NCBI GenBank assembly: GCA_033980235.1
Contig: CM067067.1
Coordinates: 4,406,289-4,470,288, forward strand
Reading direction: 5' to 3'
DNA: 64,000 nucleotides
Origin: Diadema setosum
Lineage: Eukaryota > Echinodermata > Echinoidea > Diadematoida > Diadematidae
The notes beneath the pieces are model-generated. The model was given only the letters and a program-made list of their open reading frames with translations, ran no database searches and was not told where the DNA came from. Position numbers and translations under genes: made by a program. This document shows, one piece after another, positions 21,581 through 35,000 of this stretch; within the stretch, counting starts at the first letter, position 1, and every line of letters begins with the position of its first letter.

Positions 21581-23423
21581 TCTCTTCTCTTCACTCCAAG
21601 CAAATGAAAACCAAGAGGCACTAAAAAAGTCCTGGCAAGCAAGATTACGAATTACCATGCGTCACGCTCAGTCTCGCTCTCTGTAAGGGCGCATTGAGTC
21701 ACTGTGGAATGAGGAAGTACACACGTGGATAGAAGGCCTACATCGACTGAAAACAGGATTTGTGATTCATGAGATTGACGAGGACGAAATAAATCTCTCA
21801 CTGTATATCAAGTCGCTACTTACCTTGACCGTGACATTCAATTGACCCCTGATTTCTCTAGTCAAGGTTTGCATATTACGAGTGTTTCGACCGGAGCAAA
21901 CGGCCCAGAAGGTACTGGTACACAACTCGGTAAACATAAAATACACGTTGTATATACCAGATTATACAGGATTCAGAAGTAGAGTGTTAACACTTCGAAG
22001 TAAATTCGCAGATTTTACTCACAAGATAATATGAACAGATGTGCCGACAGTCAATTTCTAGCAACATACAGAAAGAACCAGTAACCTTACGTTTATTACT
22101 GTGCGATACTTTTGATATACTATTTCAGCCCATATAGACAGATCACCTTTTTCGAGCATTTCTAGAAATGTTACCACACTGACATAACTCCGGTACCAAG
22201 CACACCAGGGATTTTTTTTTTTTAAACTACAGTGTAGATATCTCACCGGCACTGTATATATTTACACCATGCCTGCCAACACCCAAGTGTTTAAAGGTGA
22301 TACACCTACATAGTACAGTGATGAATTGTAGCTGTATTACACGAAAGAAAAGGGATTATGTTTTCTGACAATGTGTCGCATATCGAAGGCAGTAAGCGCG
22401 TCATTGTAATCACTCCCCATTCAACATCGGAATTTGAACGATCACTTAAGTGCTGAAAAGGGTGATTTCAAAAAAAAAAAATAAAAAAATAAAAAAATCA
22501 GTACGAAATAAATTAGTCTGCAATAGATGTAAATTTACATGTGCGTGTTCGCCACCATGAACTATCATTCAAGTCTCTACGTACTTACAACTAAACGAGG
22601 ATCAGACCATGGTCCTGGTCAGGTAATGGAAAAAAAAAGGAAAGAAAAATAGACATCGCATTGGCAAACGATTCACCCTGTCAGAGGTAGCATACATGAG
22701 AAACATTATCTATTGATCCACAAGACAAGCTATGATGGAGCACGAGGCCGGAGATAATACCTACTCTCTTCAACAGAAGTCAAGTTGTCTTCGATGACAA
22801 GCTATAGCTTCGTGTTCAATTCCCCCACGATCACGTACACAGACAGTCACTTATTACATACAGCCAACACTAGAGCGGACGCATGGTGTACCAGTAAAAT
22901 CCCCATTATGCCGGAATACCCGCGTCTCCCCTTGTACAACGGGAAGCGGGGGCTGGTGGTACCTGCGTGACACGACACTGTGGTGGAAGTTTAGCACACG
23001 TCTCTCGGATTACCGGTAACATTTCTGAAGGCAACCTCTACGACTCGGAGAATGTATACTTTTCTCAACTGGAATGGTATTACCGAGGTGGAAATATGGC
23101 AGAGATTGCGTGGCTTTGATTCGACTTCTCCGCTCCCAGGCTCTCCATGCATGGATCCCACACAATGCACAACGAATTTCCTCACTCATGGGCGTGCGGT
23201 GTGTCGTACGTGGCTGGGCGAGGAGACCGCTCCCGTGATAAGTCAGGTGCACAAAGGGTGCACGCATCATATGCTGACCCGCCACTCTCAGCTGCACAGC
23301 GGTATCACTCGTGCATGCTGGCAATAACCCAAACCCATGCGAATGAAAACGCCGAAGCACACATGCGCGAACCGAGTACCTCACCGCACCACAACCCAAC
23401 AGACAGGAGCCAGCGCAGGAATC

Positions 23424-23510
23424 ATTGAGATAGGGAGAGAGAGAAAAAAAAAAAGATAGGGAGAGCGGTAAAGAGAGGAGGAGAGAGGGAGGGAGAGGGA
23501 AGTGGGGAAA
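23424..23510. repeat. GA-rich purine tract
   Basis: AGGGAGAGAGAG and A-run mixture, low complexity. Confidence 0.85.
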
Positions 23511-24101
23511 TGTGCAGCAAACGATGTGTCGAGCGTGAAGACTTTGCCCGGTCCCAGCTTCCAGATGCGCGCGCTTTTCGTTGTCAATTTGTCGTAATGG
23601 AATGAGTGTGTCATTAATACTAAAACGGCGGCTGCTTGTGCTGGGCCCAACTTTTCACCCCATCCAAACCAAGCTACTTATGGAACATGCCATTGCAAAT
23701 CAAAGTACACGTACTTATACCTTGTGCATAGGGGAAACGCGGCATGATATTATGTATAAGTTCTGCCAGTGAAGTATGACCGTGTGACGTCTTGTATCGT
23801 GTATATTGCCTGTTTCCCCTACATCTTCGTATCAACCACATTCACCAGTCACCGAGCTGTGTATGGCATGTGACAATACGAATTATTGTATCAGGAAGGT
23901 GGGTAAGCTTTTCCTGATTGAACATTGTGTGTAGCATGTGATCCAAGCACATCAAGCACAAACATCATTCAAGCTTGAATAGGGAACGCCGCGTATCACT
24001 AAAGCCTGTGTTCAATCATTTCACAAAGTTCATATAACCTTCGACTATTCGTCCAAGTGATGCAGTACTTGTGTTGATACCGGGGAGGTGGAAGAGCCTC
24101 C

Positions 24102-24141
24102 TTCCACATCCCTGCTGATCTTTCCACCTCCCTGCTGATTC
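24102..24141. repeat. 20-bp tandem pair
   Basis: TTCCACATCCCTGCTGATCT followed directly by TTCCACCTCCCTGCTGATTC. Minor local duplication. Confidence 0.75.
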
Positions 24142-25339
24142 TGTCGATTGCGGCACTCTCAATGGAGCACTGACTAAATAATACTCCTGATTTTTTGACA
24201 CTAGCACCCAACTGGTCATGGCAAATATAGTACATGTACATCCGACTGCATGGAAGAGCATCCAAGACTTTCTCTTCCAAGCGCCAGTAGTGTCATCGCA
24301 CTTTGAGAGGGCGTCGATATGTGAGCACTGTACTGTATATGACAGCACCACATTCACTCCTTCCTCGTTACTCGAGAAAAAGGCGATGCGCCCCCACGAA
24401 TAACCTAGTGTCAATCCAGGGTTAAGATTTCGAGGAGCTCTCCAGAGGGTTTGGGCACGAACAAGTGTCGAAGGGGAGGAGAGAAACTGGGATGGGGGAC
24501 TCCAGAAGCCCCCGTCGCGTGATGGCATCCAAACTTCAGAGGAATACATTGATTGTATGGTTGATTTCTATGAATACTAGTATGCCATCATGGTATAAGA
24601 CCTACCGAAAATCACCCATGGTCGGAAACATGCAGAATAATAATAATTAACTCTTATCATTTATGATTAATGACATAAACTTACACAAACCTCATTTGAA
24701 ATTAATTCAAAGAAACTATGGAGCAGACTCTATCGCTGAAATCACAATTAAAACTGAAACTAGATCATTCTTTGTGTCGCATTAACAAAAACAAGTTCGT
24801 TATTCTTTTTTGATGCTACAACCATAAGTTTTGTAGGCCTATATCTTCTGTCTGTGATATATTGCAATGATTTAAGTTAGAGAAACAGGCGCTGGAATGG
24901 TGTTTCCTTCTTTTTGACGGATTTTTTTAATTTTCATCTTGGAGGAAAAACTAAGAACCCCTCCCCCCCCCCCCCATTCCTTGCGGGACGATACGGTATT
25001 TCCCATCAGGCTATTAACTCGTCACCCTTTCATCGTATTCGCATAATGCGTGAACGGACATCAGTTGGTTTTGTAGCCAGGAAGTACGCACTCCATTGTC
25101 ATGAATAAAGACTTAAGTCACCCGCAGGTGGCTGTTGGTGGCGTGCTTTACCTGGCAGAATGCACCAACCTTCCTGCAATTTGAGAATCTCCTCCAGATT
25201 TTCACGTCCTTAATGAAAGACCAACTGCCAGCTTTCGTTGTTAATTGCAATGACACACTCAAAGCACTTATTCTATTTAACTGGCATCTGTGGTTACATT
25301 TCTCTCGGGTTATTTTGTATGTATGTGTATACAAACACC

Positions 25340-25365
25340 ACACACACACACACACACACACACCA
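25340..25365. repeat. (CA)n microsatellite
   Basis: About 12 CA units. A (CT)n tract follows at about 25446-25463. Confidence 0.9.
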
Positions 25366-25848
25366 CCGCGTCTCTGAAAGGTTTACCCTCTCCGATATTT
25401 ATTATCAAAGAGTTGAAAGCGACGCCATTTTTTCCTCTTTCTCTTACTCTCTCTCTCTCTCTCTTTTAAACAAGGACATGAGGCATTAGCGCCATTTTGA
25501 ATTACCATCTCACTCCAGGATCATGCATCGACCACTTTCGGTCGCTTCTCCGGATTTCTCGGTACGCCATCAATTTTGTTTACAGATAGACGCACATGTT
25601 ACAGAGCGAAGGGGACAGTGAGTTTTCCCAGGGCGTCTTCTGTCATGCCGCCAACCCGGCTCCTGTAGCTTTTACCGCCATTACACATACTCTCCAAGGC
25701 GACGTAAGGACGCAGGTGACTGCAAGACGTTTTATACATTCTCTTTTAAAGTTTACGGCATCAAGAGTCATGAAAGCTTGCAAACATATGCGCACACGAT
25801 ACACAAACATCTTGCAGACAGCGAGGATTACAAACATTATATATCTGT

Positions 25849-25966
<118 letters not shown>

Positions 25967-27284
25967 TCCTGTAGGTAGGTCCTATATTATGTGCGTGTAT
26001 CTATCATATTTTAGTTTTGTGTGTATGAGCAGTAATGTTAAAACGTTAGAATATAGTACCGGGATTTTTTTTTTTTTCACGCGTATACATACAACAAGAA
26101 AATGTCTGTTGTCATTACATTTTGCCTGATGTTGACTATTCATGCCCAACTTACTGGCCAATAATGTATACAATTTGCTGTAGCAGCTGTTGTACTCTTT
26201 TAGCACATAATAGCACATAGACATACACCAGTGAAAAAAGCAAACAAACAAAACAAACAACAACACTCTAAAGAACTTCGTATCATTGTCGGCCGCAACG
26301 GACCCGCAAGGACGAACGTTTATCAGTGGCTTTAGCGGCTTGAACGCCAAGGCAATATTCAATCTAATCAAACCACAATTATCCCCGGTGACAGACCTGG
26401 AACCTCGAGAGGGTTCGATGCTGCACACATCTCTCACCCTCCCCGTAATGCCCCCACCTGCCAACGATCATCATGCCCGTTCCTATCTGGGCACACTTGG
26501 CATTATGGTCGTGTCTGCTGCCTTCTTGGTGGTTGTAAAGCTCTCCTTTGGGCAACCGACATCCAAATCTTCACAAGATGTCAACTCATGCCTGGAGCTT
26601 GGCGGCAAATTAATGTTTGTACTGCTTTCTATTTGGTAATCACATCAAGAATGGTGATCGACTTCTCTTGCTATTTTCTGGAAGTTTTAAATGACTTGGT
26701 TTGTGACGAAAGATAAATATTTGACTTTCTCATGTACATGTCAGATTTATTTTTTCTTTTCGAATACGATTAACATAACGTGCTTGATAAATATATTTTC
26801 AACGTAGCCCATGGTAATAACTGTATTTCTGTTTCACTTTATTACTCCAATGAAGGACGCTGTTTCTGATTTTCTAAGTGTGTTTGGTTGTATTTTTATA
26901 TTAAATTTTGCTCATAATTCTTCTCTGCATCGATGTAAACAAGTCATGAAAAGAGTACAATCATGTGGACACAATCTTCCTAGTTCTTATCGGCATACAC
27001 TCAAGGATCTTTTCATCTTATGCTCAAATCATAACGTGACATTTCTCAAACGCTGTGGAAAAATTTTCATTTCATTCAATGCTACAATGACCTCACTTCT
27101 TTCATGACAGGTATGCTTTGATTTCATTTTGTTTGAACATCGAGATCATCAAAATAATCAAAGGAATACTGCGCGGGGAGATGAACATAATTTCATGTTA
27201 CAAAAGAACGCCAAGTGCCCCATCAAAACACATATCCCTCTGGTCATATTATGCAGTAGACTCTGTGCTGCTATGATCTTTAAC

Positions 27285-27674
27285 TTAAAGGGATCGTATA
27301 GTTTTGGTTGAGACCTAATTTAAGGTTTCTAGCATTTTTTGGTGAGATAATGAGAAACCTCTTTTGAAATATGAAAGAGCATGTAATTCCATGAGGAATT
27401 CAACGTTTATTTGATGAAAATTGGTTTTGAATTGGCTGAGATATCCAAAACTGAGCGATTCTAATAAAGTGTGGGACCCACACTTTTTTACGATCGCTTT
27501 GTTTTACTTTGTTTTGGGATGTTTCAGTCATTCCAAACCCGATTTTCATCAAATAAACTTTGAAATCCTCTTAAAATGGTATGCTCTGTACTATTTCATA
27601 AGTGTTTTCTTGGTATCTCGCAAAAAGTTAAAAGCCCAATTCTCGTCTCCACCAACACTGTACCATCCCTTCAA
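27285..27674. mobile_element. TTAA-flanked palindromic MITE (390 bp)
   Basis: Starts TTAAAGGGATCGTATAG. The right end reads CCATCCCTTCAA, a decayed CCCTTTAA. The centre is the palindrome AGTGTGGGACCCACACT (27468-27484), close to the exact midpoint, and the arms share TTTATTTGATGAAAAT and its complement. The 95-aa frame at 27421-27708 overlaps the right half and is incidental. Confidence 0.88.
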
Positions 27675-28520
27675 AGTTAATAATTGTTGGATATGGATGG
27701 GCCAATAGGAAAATGGGGCTCGTATGATGCTATTCCCTCGGGAATACAAATATGATAGGAAAGAGAAAGAAAGAGAGAGGAACCTCGAAAGGGACGAAAG
27801 GGATGAAAGAGATGGAGCGTGGGAATGATCGCGGCGACACTAGTAAGTGAATGTTACAGACAACGGAGAGGCACATTCAGACTCAATATACAATCAATCA
27901 ATATAATATAATACACTCAGCAAAAAAAAAGAAAGTAAACACTTTTTCGAGATCATATTTTTCATAGAAGATTTGGTGAAAATCAATGTATTATATAGCA
28001 TGTCAAAGGTAATTTAATTGGCTATCAGGTTAGTAGGTTAATACAAAAATGAAACATTACGCATGAGTGAACACATTCATTTTTGCCCACCAAGGCACAA
28101 GATTTTACTCTTCTTATTTAGTAATTTAAGGATTCATGAGATAAATTTAAGAACCAAATATTATTTACAATTTTCCTAATTTGAAAACAAATTGAAATTT
28201 CTACCATTTTTGTTAATATTGCTTCTTCTCTTATTTCATTGGAATATGGGTTTGACCTAAGATTCTTCATTTTTCTCCCTTATTTTTGGCCTTTATTGAT
28301 ATTTTGGGCTTCAAAGATATTGTAGAGATCAAAGGTTTAATTTTGCAACTTAATTCATGTATCTAATTGTGTTAAATTTGTCTTTTGTTCTTGTTATATG
28401 GAAGAGCACTTGCGCATGAATAACAACTTGTTCAATTTTGCAACTTTTGCTTTTGTGCCTTGGAAGAGAAAAACAAAGATGTTCACTCATGCGTAAAGTT
28501 TCCCTTTTTATTGACCTACT

Positions 28521-30066
28521 ATTCAATTCAATTCAATTCAATTCAATTCAATTCGTTTATTCATCTCAATCATCATAAAACAAATACATTTTGAGATCAA
28601 CATAGTAAACAAAAAAAGAGTATTGATGAGGAGAACGGGGACTACAAAAAGCGGTTGCTTGAAAAGGCGTAAAGCCCCCAGATTACAATGATAAATGGAA
28701 TGCATGTAAATGTACATAACGAAGTGAACATAATTTTTAAATGAAGTAAAATAATAAACTGTTTGAATTTGTACATAAAACACAGAAGATACTATACATT
28801 GAAATGGAAAAAATAAGTAAGGTCTTAGCTCAGTAAAGTTCGACGCCTCCTCCCCCCCCCCCCCCCATAAATGCAGTCACAGACATGATGCATATATATT
28901 CCTCTTAGTAATAAAATTCATGAGTATATATTATAACTATTGTAAATTCTTTTGGAATTCAAATCAAATAAAATGATTGAATTTGGTTATTTTCTTCATA
29001 TGTATGAATCAAAAGATTCTTCAATTTAAATGTGAAAGAAGTTATGGTTGAACAAGAAGCGATGTCATTTGAAAGGTTGTTCCAGATACGGGGACCGGTA
29101 TGCTTAACAGATTTTAATATGGAGTGACTATTGGTTGCAGGATAATTGAATTTAAGACGTGAACGAGTATTATATTGGTGAACATCTTTATTGTGGCGAA
29201 ATAAATTGGAAATATTAACTGGTGCCAAATTATTATTAACATAGAACATTAAATTAGCGATTTTGAATCTATAAATATCATATATTGTTAAGGTTTTTAA
29301 ACGAAAAAATAGAGGCTGAGAAGGGGCAAAATAAGCAGAATTAGAGCATATACGTAGAGCTTTCTTTTGCAATTTGTGTATGGGATCTAAATGAGTAACA
29401 CCAGCATTTGCCCATGTAATGGTGCAATACTGTAAATATGGGAGGACAAGAGAATTATACAACATAAATAGCTGCTTTTCAGGGAGCGTAGTACGTAATT
29501 TGCATAATATACCAATATTTTTGGAAACTTTGTTACAAATCAAAAAACGGTGTTCGTTAAATTTTAATTTTTCATCAAGTATAATACCTAGAAATTTAAC
29601 TGATGTTGATAAACATAATTGAACATTATTCATCTTGATTTTAACTTCATCTAAGACATGAGATATTGTGGGTTTACGAAAGTACATAACACTTGTCTTT
29701 TCGTAATTAATAATTAATTTATTAGCATCAAACCACTCAGACACTTTATCAAGCTCAGTATTTGTTTTAGAGACAAGGTACTTAAAATCACTGTGAGAGG
29801 AAATAATATTGGTATCATCAGCAAATAACACAAAATTAAAGAAGGAGGATACATAACATAAATCATTGATATATAAAAGAAACAGGAGAGGGCCCAGTAT
29901 GGATCCCTGGGGGACTCCACACTGGACCCTAGAATATGATGAACTACAGTTATTGTAGAAAATAAATTGGTATCTTTCATCTAAATAGCTGTGGAACCAG
30001 TCCCACACTGTACCCCTAATTCCAAAGTAAGATAATTTGTACAAAAGAATATCAAAAGAATTTTGG
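28521..30066 (-). mobile_element. 5'-truncated CR1/L2-like LINE nested in the TA MITE
   Basis: A minus-strand insert of about 1.55 kb. It begins inside RT motif A and ends in about seven GAATT units (28521-28554), a short-repeat tail typical of CR1/L2-type elements. The 3' UTR (28958-28555) contains a G run (C on the plus strand, 28854-28866). Its borders are sharp because the host MITE is palindromic and the uninterrupted left arm shows the expected pre-insertion sequence. No clear target-site duplication is seen. Confidence 0.92.
28959..30064 (-). pseudogene. Reverse transcriptase fragment with intact open frame
   Basis: A 372-codon open frame, uninterrupted from the truncation point to the stop. 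Counting from the first codon of the open stretch (TTG at 30077, outside the LINE), it shows NSFDILLYKLSYFGIRG (residues 6-22, remains of motif A), CGVPQGSILGPLLFLLYIND (53-72), FADD (85-88), SVKFLGIILDEKL (159-171), LYNSLVLPYLQYCTITWANA (206-225), HQYNTRS (300-306) and GPRIWNNL (328-335). The endonuclease and the RT fingers are missing and the first codons belong to the MITE, so no working protein can be made. The intact frame and unmutated FADD mark a much younger insertion than the LINE at 2.9-5.5 kb, to which the protein is clearly related. Confidence 0.93.
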
Positions 30067-30354
30067 CTGATAGCCAATTAAATTACCTTCAATATGGTAT
30101 ATAATTCATTAACTTTTAGGCAAATATTCTATGAGAAATACAATCTTAAAAAAGTGTTTACTTTCTTTTTTGGCTGAGTGTATATACACATACAGATATA
30201 CACAAGGGCGCACACAAACACACACACAACACAAATAAGACACAGAAGTATAGACACTGACGTGATAAAAGCAGCATGATACTCCTCAAACTATTAAATG
30301 GAATTATCGTACAAAATCAAATAAAACAAATTCAACAAATAACAAATGGAAAGT

Positions 30355-30719
30355 TTAAAGGTACTGTTTGCCATTGGGAGCAGTGATTTAAAAATGTTCA
30401 AGATATTATTATGTCGCATATGTGTAGGTTAGTTGTATCACAAGACATTCAACTATGTAAAATTTTGCAATAAAGCCTGAAATATAAGGAGATAATTATC
30501 ACTATTTTTCTCACTAAACCATAACTGTAGACGTTTTAGTTTGGAATCATTATTATGACTATTGTTCACATTTTGAATATCTGAAAATACTTACCATTAA
30601 TTATTCTGATTCAAATTTTTACGTTGGCTGTTTTTATCCCTAACTCACATGTTAGCAGAATTTTGAAGCACCGAATAAGGGTTTTTGTTTAATCTGCATA
30701 TGGTAAATAATACCTTTAA
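30355..30719. mobile_element. TTAA-flanked MITE (365 bp)
   Basis: Left end TTAAAGGTACTGTTTGCCAT, right end ATGGTAAATAATACCTTTAA: imperfect inverted repeats of about 25 bp, with intact TTAA on both sides. The interior is AT-rich, noncoding and not obviously palindromic. The terminal TTAAAGG is shared with the elements at 6.8, 17.1 and 27.3 kb. Confidence 0.8.
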
Positions 30720-33700
30720 AATAAGGTAGATAAAAATGTAATCAATAAAAATGATAATAATTATCAAAGACAATAAAGCAAACAGTTCACAGTTCTATAA
30801 CATACAGAGAGAAACACAGGGCGAATGAGAAGGTTGATTTTGCAACCTACGAATAATGCGGCTAAAATTACACTATTTCGATTCGCTTATAAGACTGCGT
30901 ATTCTTTATAATTTAATTCTGAGCAATTTCAGGATCCGAAGTCATTCAAAGAGTTTATACTTCAAGATTTCTCCAAAAGGAAGTTATTCCGGAGAGAATG
31001 TTTCAAATTTTGAATGGCTGAGCAATTCACCTGTTCACTGGCTGACAAAAATAATGACACACCAATCAACAGAGTGGTGACTCGTTGTAATAGTAAGGTT
31101 AACTGTCATTGGCTGATGCAACGCTGATAACATGACGTCATAGCAAGTCGTAAATAAGTCAAAGCTACCTGGACTTTATGAAAAAAAAAAGACTAGCAGT
31201 CGCATGCGTGTCCTAAGAAATGGTTGGACTGTTCTTTCGCTTACTGCAGCTCACAGAAAAGTGTTATAGCTCACATTGATCTATATACATATTATACATG
31301 TATATAGTTGATCACTGGTTTATCCATACAGTGACCTCACAATCCATTCTTGTGTGTCGGCCTTTTCCAGTGAGGCCATGATTATGGAATGAATTTACTT
31401 TGTCCTTTGCACGAGAGAGAGAGAGGCCACAGAGAACGGATTTTCTCATCATTACCATCACTGAGGTCGGAACAATCAAATCCTCGCTTAACTTTAAACG
31501 CAAACGTCATACAGAAACACACGCACGAGCATAATGAATCCATGATAACATGGTGCAAAAAGGAAACGCGTTTCTCGCTATGAGAAGAAGACTAAGTGAA
31601 CTTTCCATCCTATCCCGGAAAAAAAAAAGCTCATGCATGTAACATGAGAAACGCAATGCAGACCTAAAATAATATGTGAATTCGACACATTCTGGATGTC
31701 ATTGCACAGGAGAGGAATAAGCGCATAGCGCAAATAAAGCATAATTTATGAATGATTTAGTTCAAACATTTCATTGTGACGACCTTCTTCCACATTAGCC
31801 AAACAATGTGGAAAGACTACCATCTGCCGTGTGTCAACATGACTATTCCATGGCTCTACTATCGGAAAACAAAAGTTCACAACATCCTGTTCATCAAAGA
31901 CTATACTCCACAGGATGACAGAAATATGGAAACACTGAATGCGAGGTTCATACACGTGACGCGTACAGATCACGGTGCATGGGGTGGTGAGCTGGTTGAT
32001 GCGTAAGCGTGTAATCTCAACACAGGATGATGGACAGGAAATGAAAACGGGGATAAACAAGCTGACGTGAGTGCGCAGGCATGCTCGGCCTGTTGTCATA
32101 TGCAGAGGGAAAGTCACTGGCTCGGCTTCTGTCACAGCTCTGAAACTCAAGAAGCGCAAAACCAGCAGGATTTTGTGCGCCATCCCCGGATGCAACAGCA
32201 CGATTCATCTTTTTTCAGGTTTGGAGCGACCTCTTATACTCGGGACATCTACTACCATCGAGGTCAAATTCAACCGCTTGTTGTCACGTTAACATTGACC
32301 ATGATGAAAGGAAGTCGTGTTCTTTTAAACACTTTCGTAAAAGCAAAAGGGTGTGTTTCATATTGGTTTGTTTCTGTTTGTCTTTTATTGCAAGGGCGCC
32401 CTCTGCTGCTAAAAGGGCAATTGGCAGCCTTCGGTCTTGGAATATACAACCTGTAATTATTCTTTTCCCTTAGAATGGACATAATCATGTTAAATGTAAC
32501 GTTCACGGATTTTGTGTTTTGGTAGCAAACTCATTAATCTACAAGAAAATGCAAGTCATGATGTTTACCGGAAACTATAGCCATGAGACATTATATCCTG
32601 TTGTCTCACGCTTGGATAGTTTGCGATATTTTGATCTTTTTTAACCTGTGAAATAAAACAGAAGAATTCTCCCGTTCCAAAAGATACATACTTTGCCAAA
32701 TAAGTTAACCAGGGGATCACCAATAGAATCAATTATGTGTTTGATTCCTAATTTCCATCTCAAAAATAATCACCGTGTTGTAGAAAGAGTTTCTAGCAAT
32801 CTGCAAAGTCTATCATACTCAGTAGTGCACTAGGCTCAGATAAAAGATACTTTTTGCTTCATTGTCACAACTACAATGCAAAACCTTTCTAGGGCAAAAT
32901 TCCGTGTTCCCACATGGCATGGAATCTGACCTGGCATAACAGATCATTGGTGATTTCTTTTCTCTGTAACGGGACATGAGACCAGTATGTTGGTGCACAC
33001 CAAGCTATTAATGTTCTCACCATGAGCAGGAAACCATTCGGTCCGAAACGTGGTTTGGACACGCATCGTGATCTGTATAGCAGCGATCCACTGAGTGCTA
33101 TGATAAATGAACCACCAATCTTCCAATAATCAAACCTTTCTTACAATTGTCAATCACATTCTGAAATTCGGACTGATGGGTCCATTTCCTTTCCACTGCT
33201 TAAACAGAATAATCCTTTTATTAAACTTATTCGGGGTAAAATTTCAAACCCAAGAGTACATACCTTGAGTTTCCTTGCTCACACCATGGACCTACACACT
33301 ATGCCAAGATTCTCGGACAATGTGGACAGCTCACCTCGTCGCTGGAAGGAGTCATCGCTTGAACAGCGCACGAGTTCGATGTTCGCAGTCTCGACCAAGG
33401 CTCATGTGGCAGGTTGGTCTATCCACTCTGAATAGGTCATACCTTTTCCCATCGATGTATAGAAACAGTATAAAGCTAACTTTCCAGATCTCTTTGGGTT
33501 CTGACTTGTGAGTGGCCAAGCACGTGAATCTGAGCATAATGGAGAGGAGGGAGAGAGAGAAAGAGAGAGTGGTGAATAGGCTAGCTATGCGGAAGACGAG
33601 AATTATCGCCCGATGCAACAAGCTCATCGATTCGGTGATGGATATACAACAAGGAGGGGAATACGCGTCAAGTTATTAATACAGCAGATCGACAGTGACA

Positions 33701-34829
33701 AACAACGAAGAATTCAACTTCCGCGTACGTGCCTATTGTTCAGTCGAAGCTGCCTGGTGCCTCTGCTCTCATCTACGGACGCCGCAACATTAAGCTCGCA
33801 CTAATAACCTTAATCAAATCATCATATCGCGATGGTGCCCGTCTATGTCTTCCAAATCACATGACTTCCAAATCGGAAGAAAAAAAAAATCCCATATTGT
33901 AATCAAAATGTAATTGCACTTTCCGCTCTGTTTGTAGTCTTTTTTACTTTAGCTTGAGTAAGAATAACATGCCAAACAGCTGTTAAGCAGAAAAGGCTAG
34001 TGTATAAATAGATCGTCATTATAAGTCTCCTCATTTGTAATCCCCCTTTTGTTTTCATGGAGAGTCCCAACGATATCTGTGCTCTGATTCCAAGATGGCT
34101 GCTAATTCTACGGGGAGCCATAGCAACATGTCGACTCGCGTCTCGAGCAAGTGTTTTGACCAAAATAGATTCTGCTCACGTTTTTGAGAAAGGGGTTTCT
34201 ACATGTCGATCGTGAAGCTCAAGAATGTTAATCGGTTGATAATGCGGTCTCTGCATGAGCACATGTCTTTTTCTTGAAAGTCACTGGCACTTCGGGGTGA
34301 ATACAGCAGAGGAGAATGAAGAGATAGTACTAGAGCGCCCTCTGTTAGGGCCCCTGCTCAGCAGCCAAGTAATGCCCTATTGACATCGGAGTCACGCCTG
34401 TATCATTTGCGGCAAGCGGCTCAATAATCTTCACCTAAAACACATCTAGTTTCTACTAAAAAATAACATGAGGAGAAACGGCAAGAGTCCTGGGTTGTTA
34501 GCCCTGGATTAGAAGCAAAGAGTAAAATAGTAGCGAGTCTTCTGAAAGAGGGTTCAGACAATTTAAGAATGCGTCTCCTTCTAATTCAGAGATGTACTAT
34601 CAACGGGACGAACTACAATTCGCTGAGTTGGACATCACCTACATTTAATCGCAAACTATGGCAGCATTTGAATAGATGCACTCGCGCTTTGTATGAGGTT
34701 TTAAGAAGGATATCTGAAAATCCCAATCAACGTTGAGTCCTGATTACAATGTTTTTTTTTTTCTACTCGATGCTTCAAGATCTTTTCCGAGACTTACAGG
34801 CAAACATGCAGGTGGAGTTCGACCCCCAC

Positions 34830-35000
34830 TAAATTCTTATCACGATTCCTCATCCATGCCCTTCACCCCCATCCACGCCTCAATCCTCACCCCTCATCCC
34901 CACCTATAATCCCCAGTCCTCATCCTAACATCGCCCTAATCCTAACCTCAACCCCTTAACCCACTCCTCACCCCAAACCCTCACCACCACTCGTGATCCC
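34830..35000. repeat. Degenerate C-rich repeat (CCTCATCCCCA / CCTAACC words)
   Basis: CCTCAC, CCCCATCC and CCTAATCC words without a strict period. CCTAACC resembles telomeric CCCTAA, but no run of perfect units exists. Confidence 0.7.

Larger units (their letters stand above)
27914..30180. mobile_element. TA-flanked palindromic Tc1/mariner-like MITE, split by a LINE
   Basis: Ends CACTCAGC (27914) and GCTGAGTG (30180) with TA just outside each (27912-27913, 30181-30182), the target-site rule of Tc1/mariner elements. The outer arms share AGAAAGTAAACACTTTTT and, about 100 bp in, GGTAATTTAATTGGCTATCA. A second inverted pair, CGCATGAGTGAAC near 28055 and its complement near 28485, shows that the element was a foldback of about 720 bp before insertion. 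A LINE occupies about 28521-30066, splitting the right arm between CCTACTA and CTGATAGCC. No transposase frame. Confidence 0.88.

Noticed and set aside
24016..24549. 177-aa minus-strand frame
   Set aside because: Long for this window, but no recognisable domain and overlapping other open frames; includes a 20-bp tandem pair. Not supported as a gene.
26286..26639. 117-aa plus-strand frame with a hydrophobic stretch (LGIMVVSAAFLVVVKL)
   Set aside because: No domain or homologue recognised, no exon signals, and the opposite strand is also open over part of it. One hydrophobic run in a random frame is not evidence of a membrane protein.
27421..27708. 95-aa frame
   Set aside because: Starts inside the TTAA palindrome at 27285-27674 and is not conserved with anything I know.
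33748..33770. AGCTGCCTGGTG resembling the start of miR-22
   Set aside because: The match ends after 12 bases and no hairpin partner is present nearby.
34900..34990. Telomere-like CCTAACC words
   Set aside because: Degenerate, no consecutive CCCTAA units; best described as a C-rich low-complexity tract.
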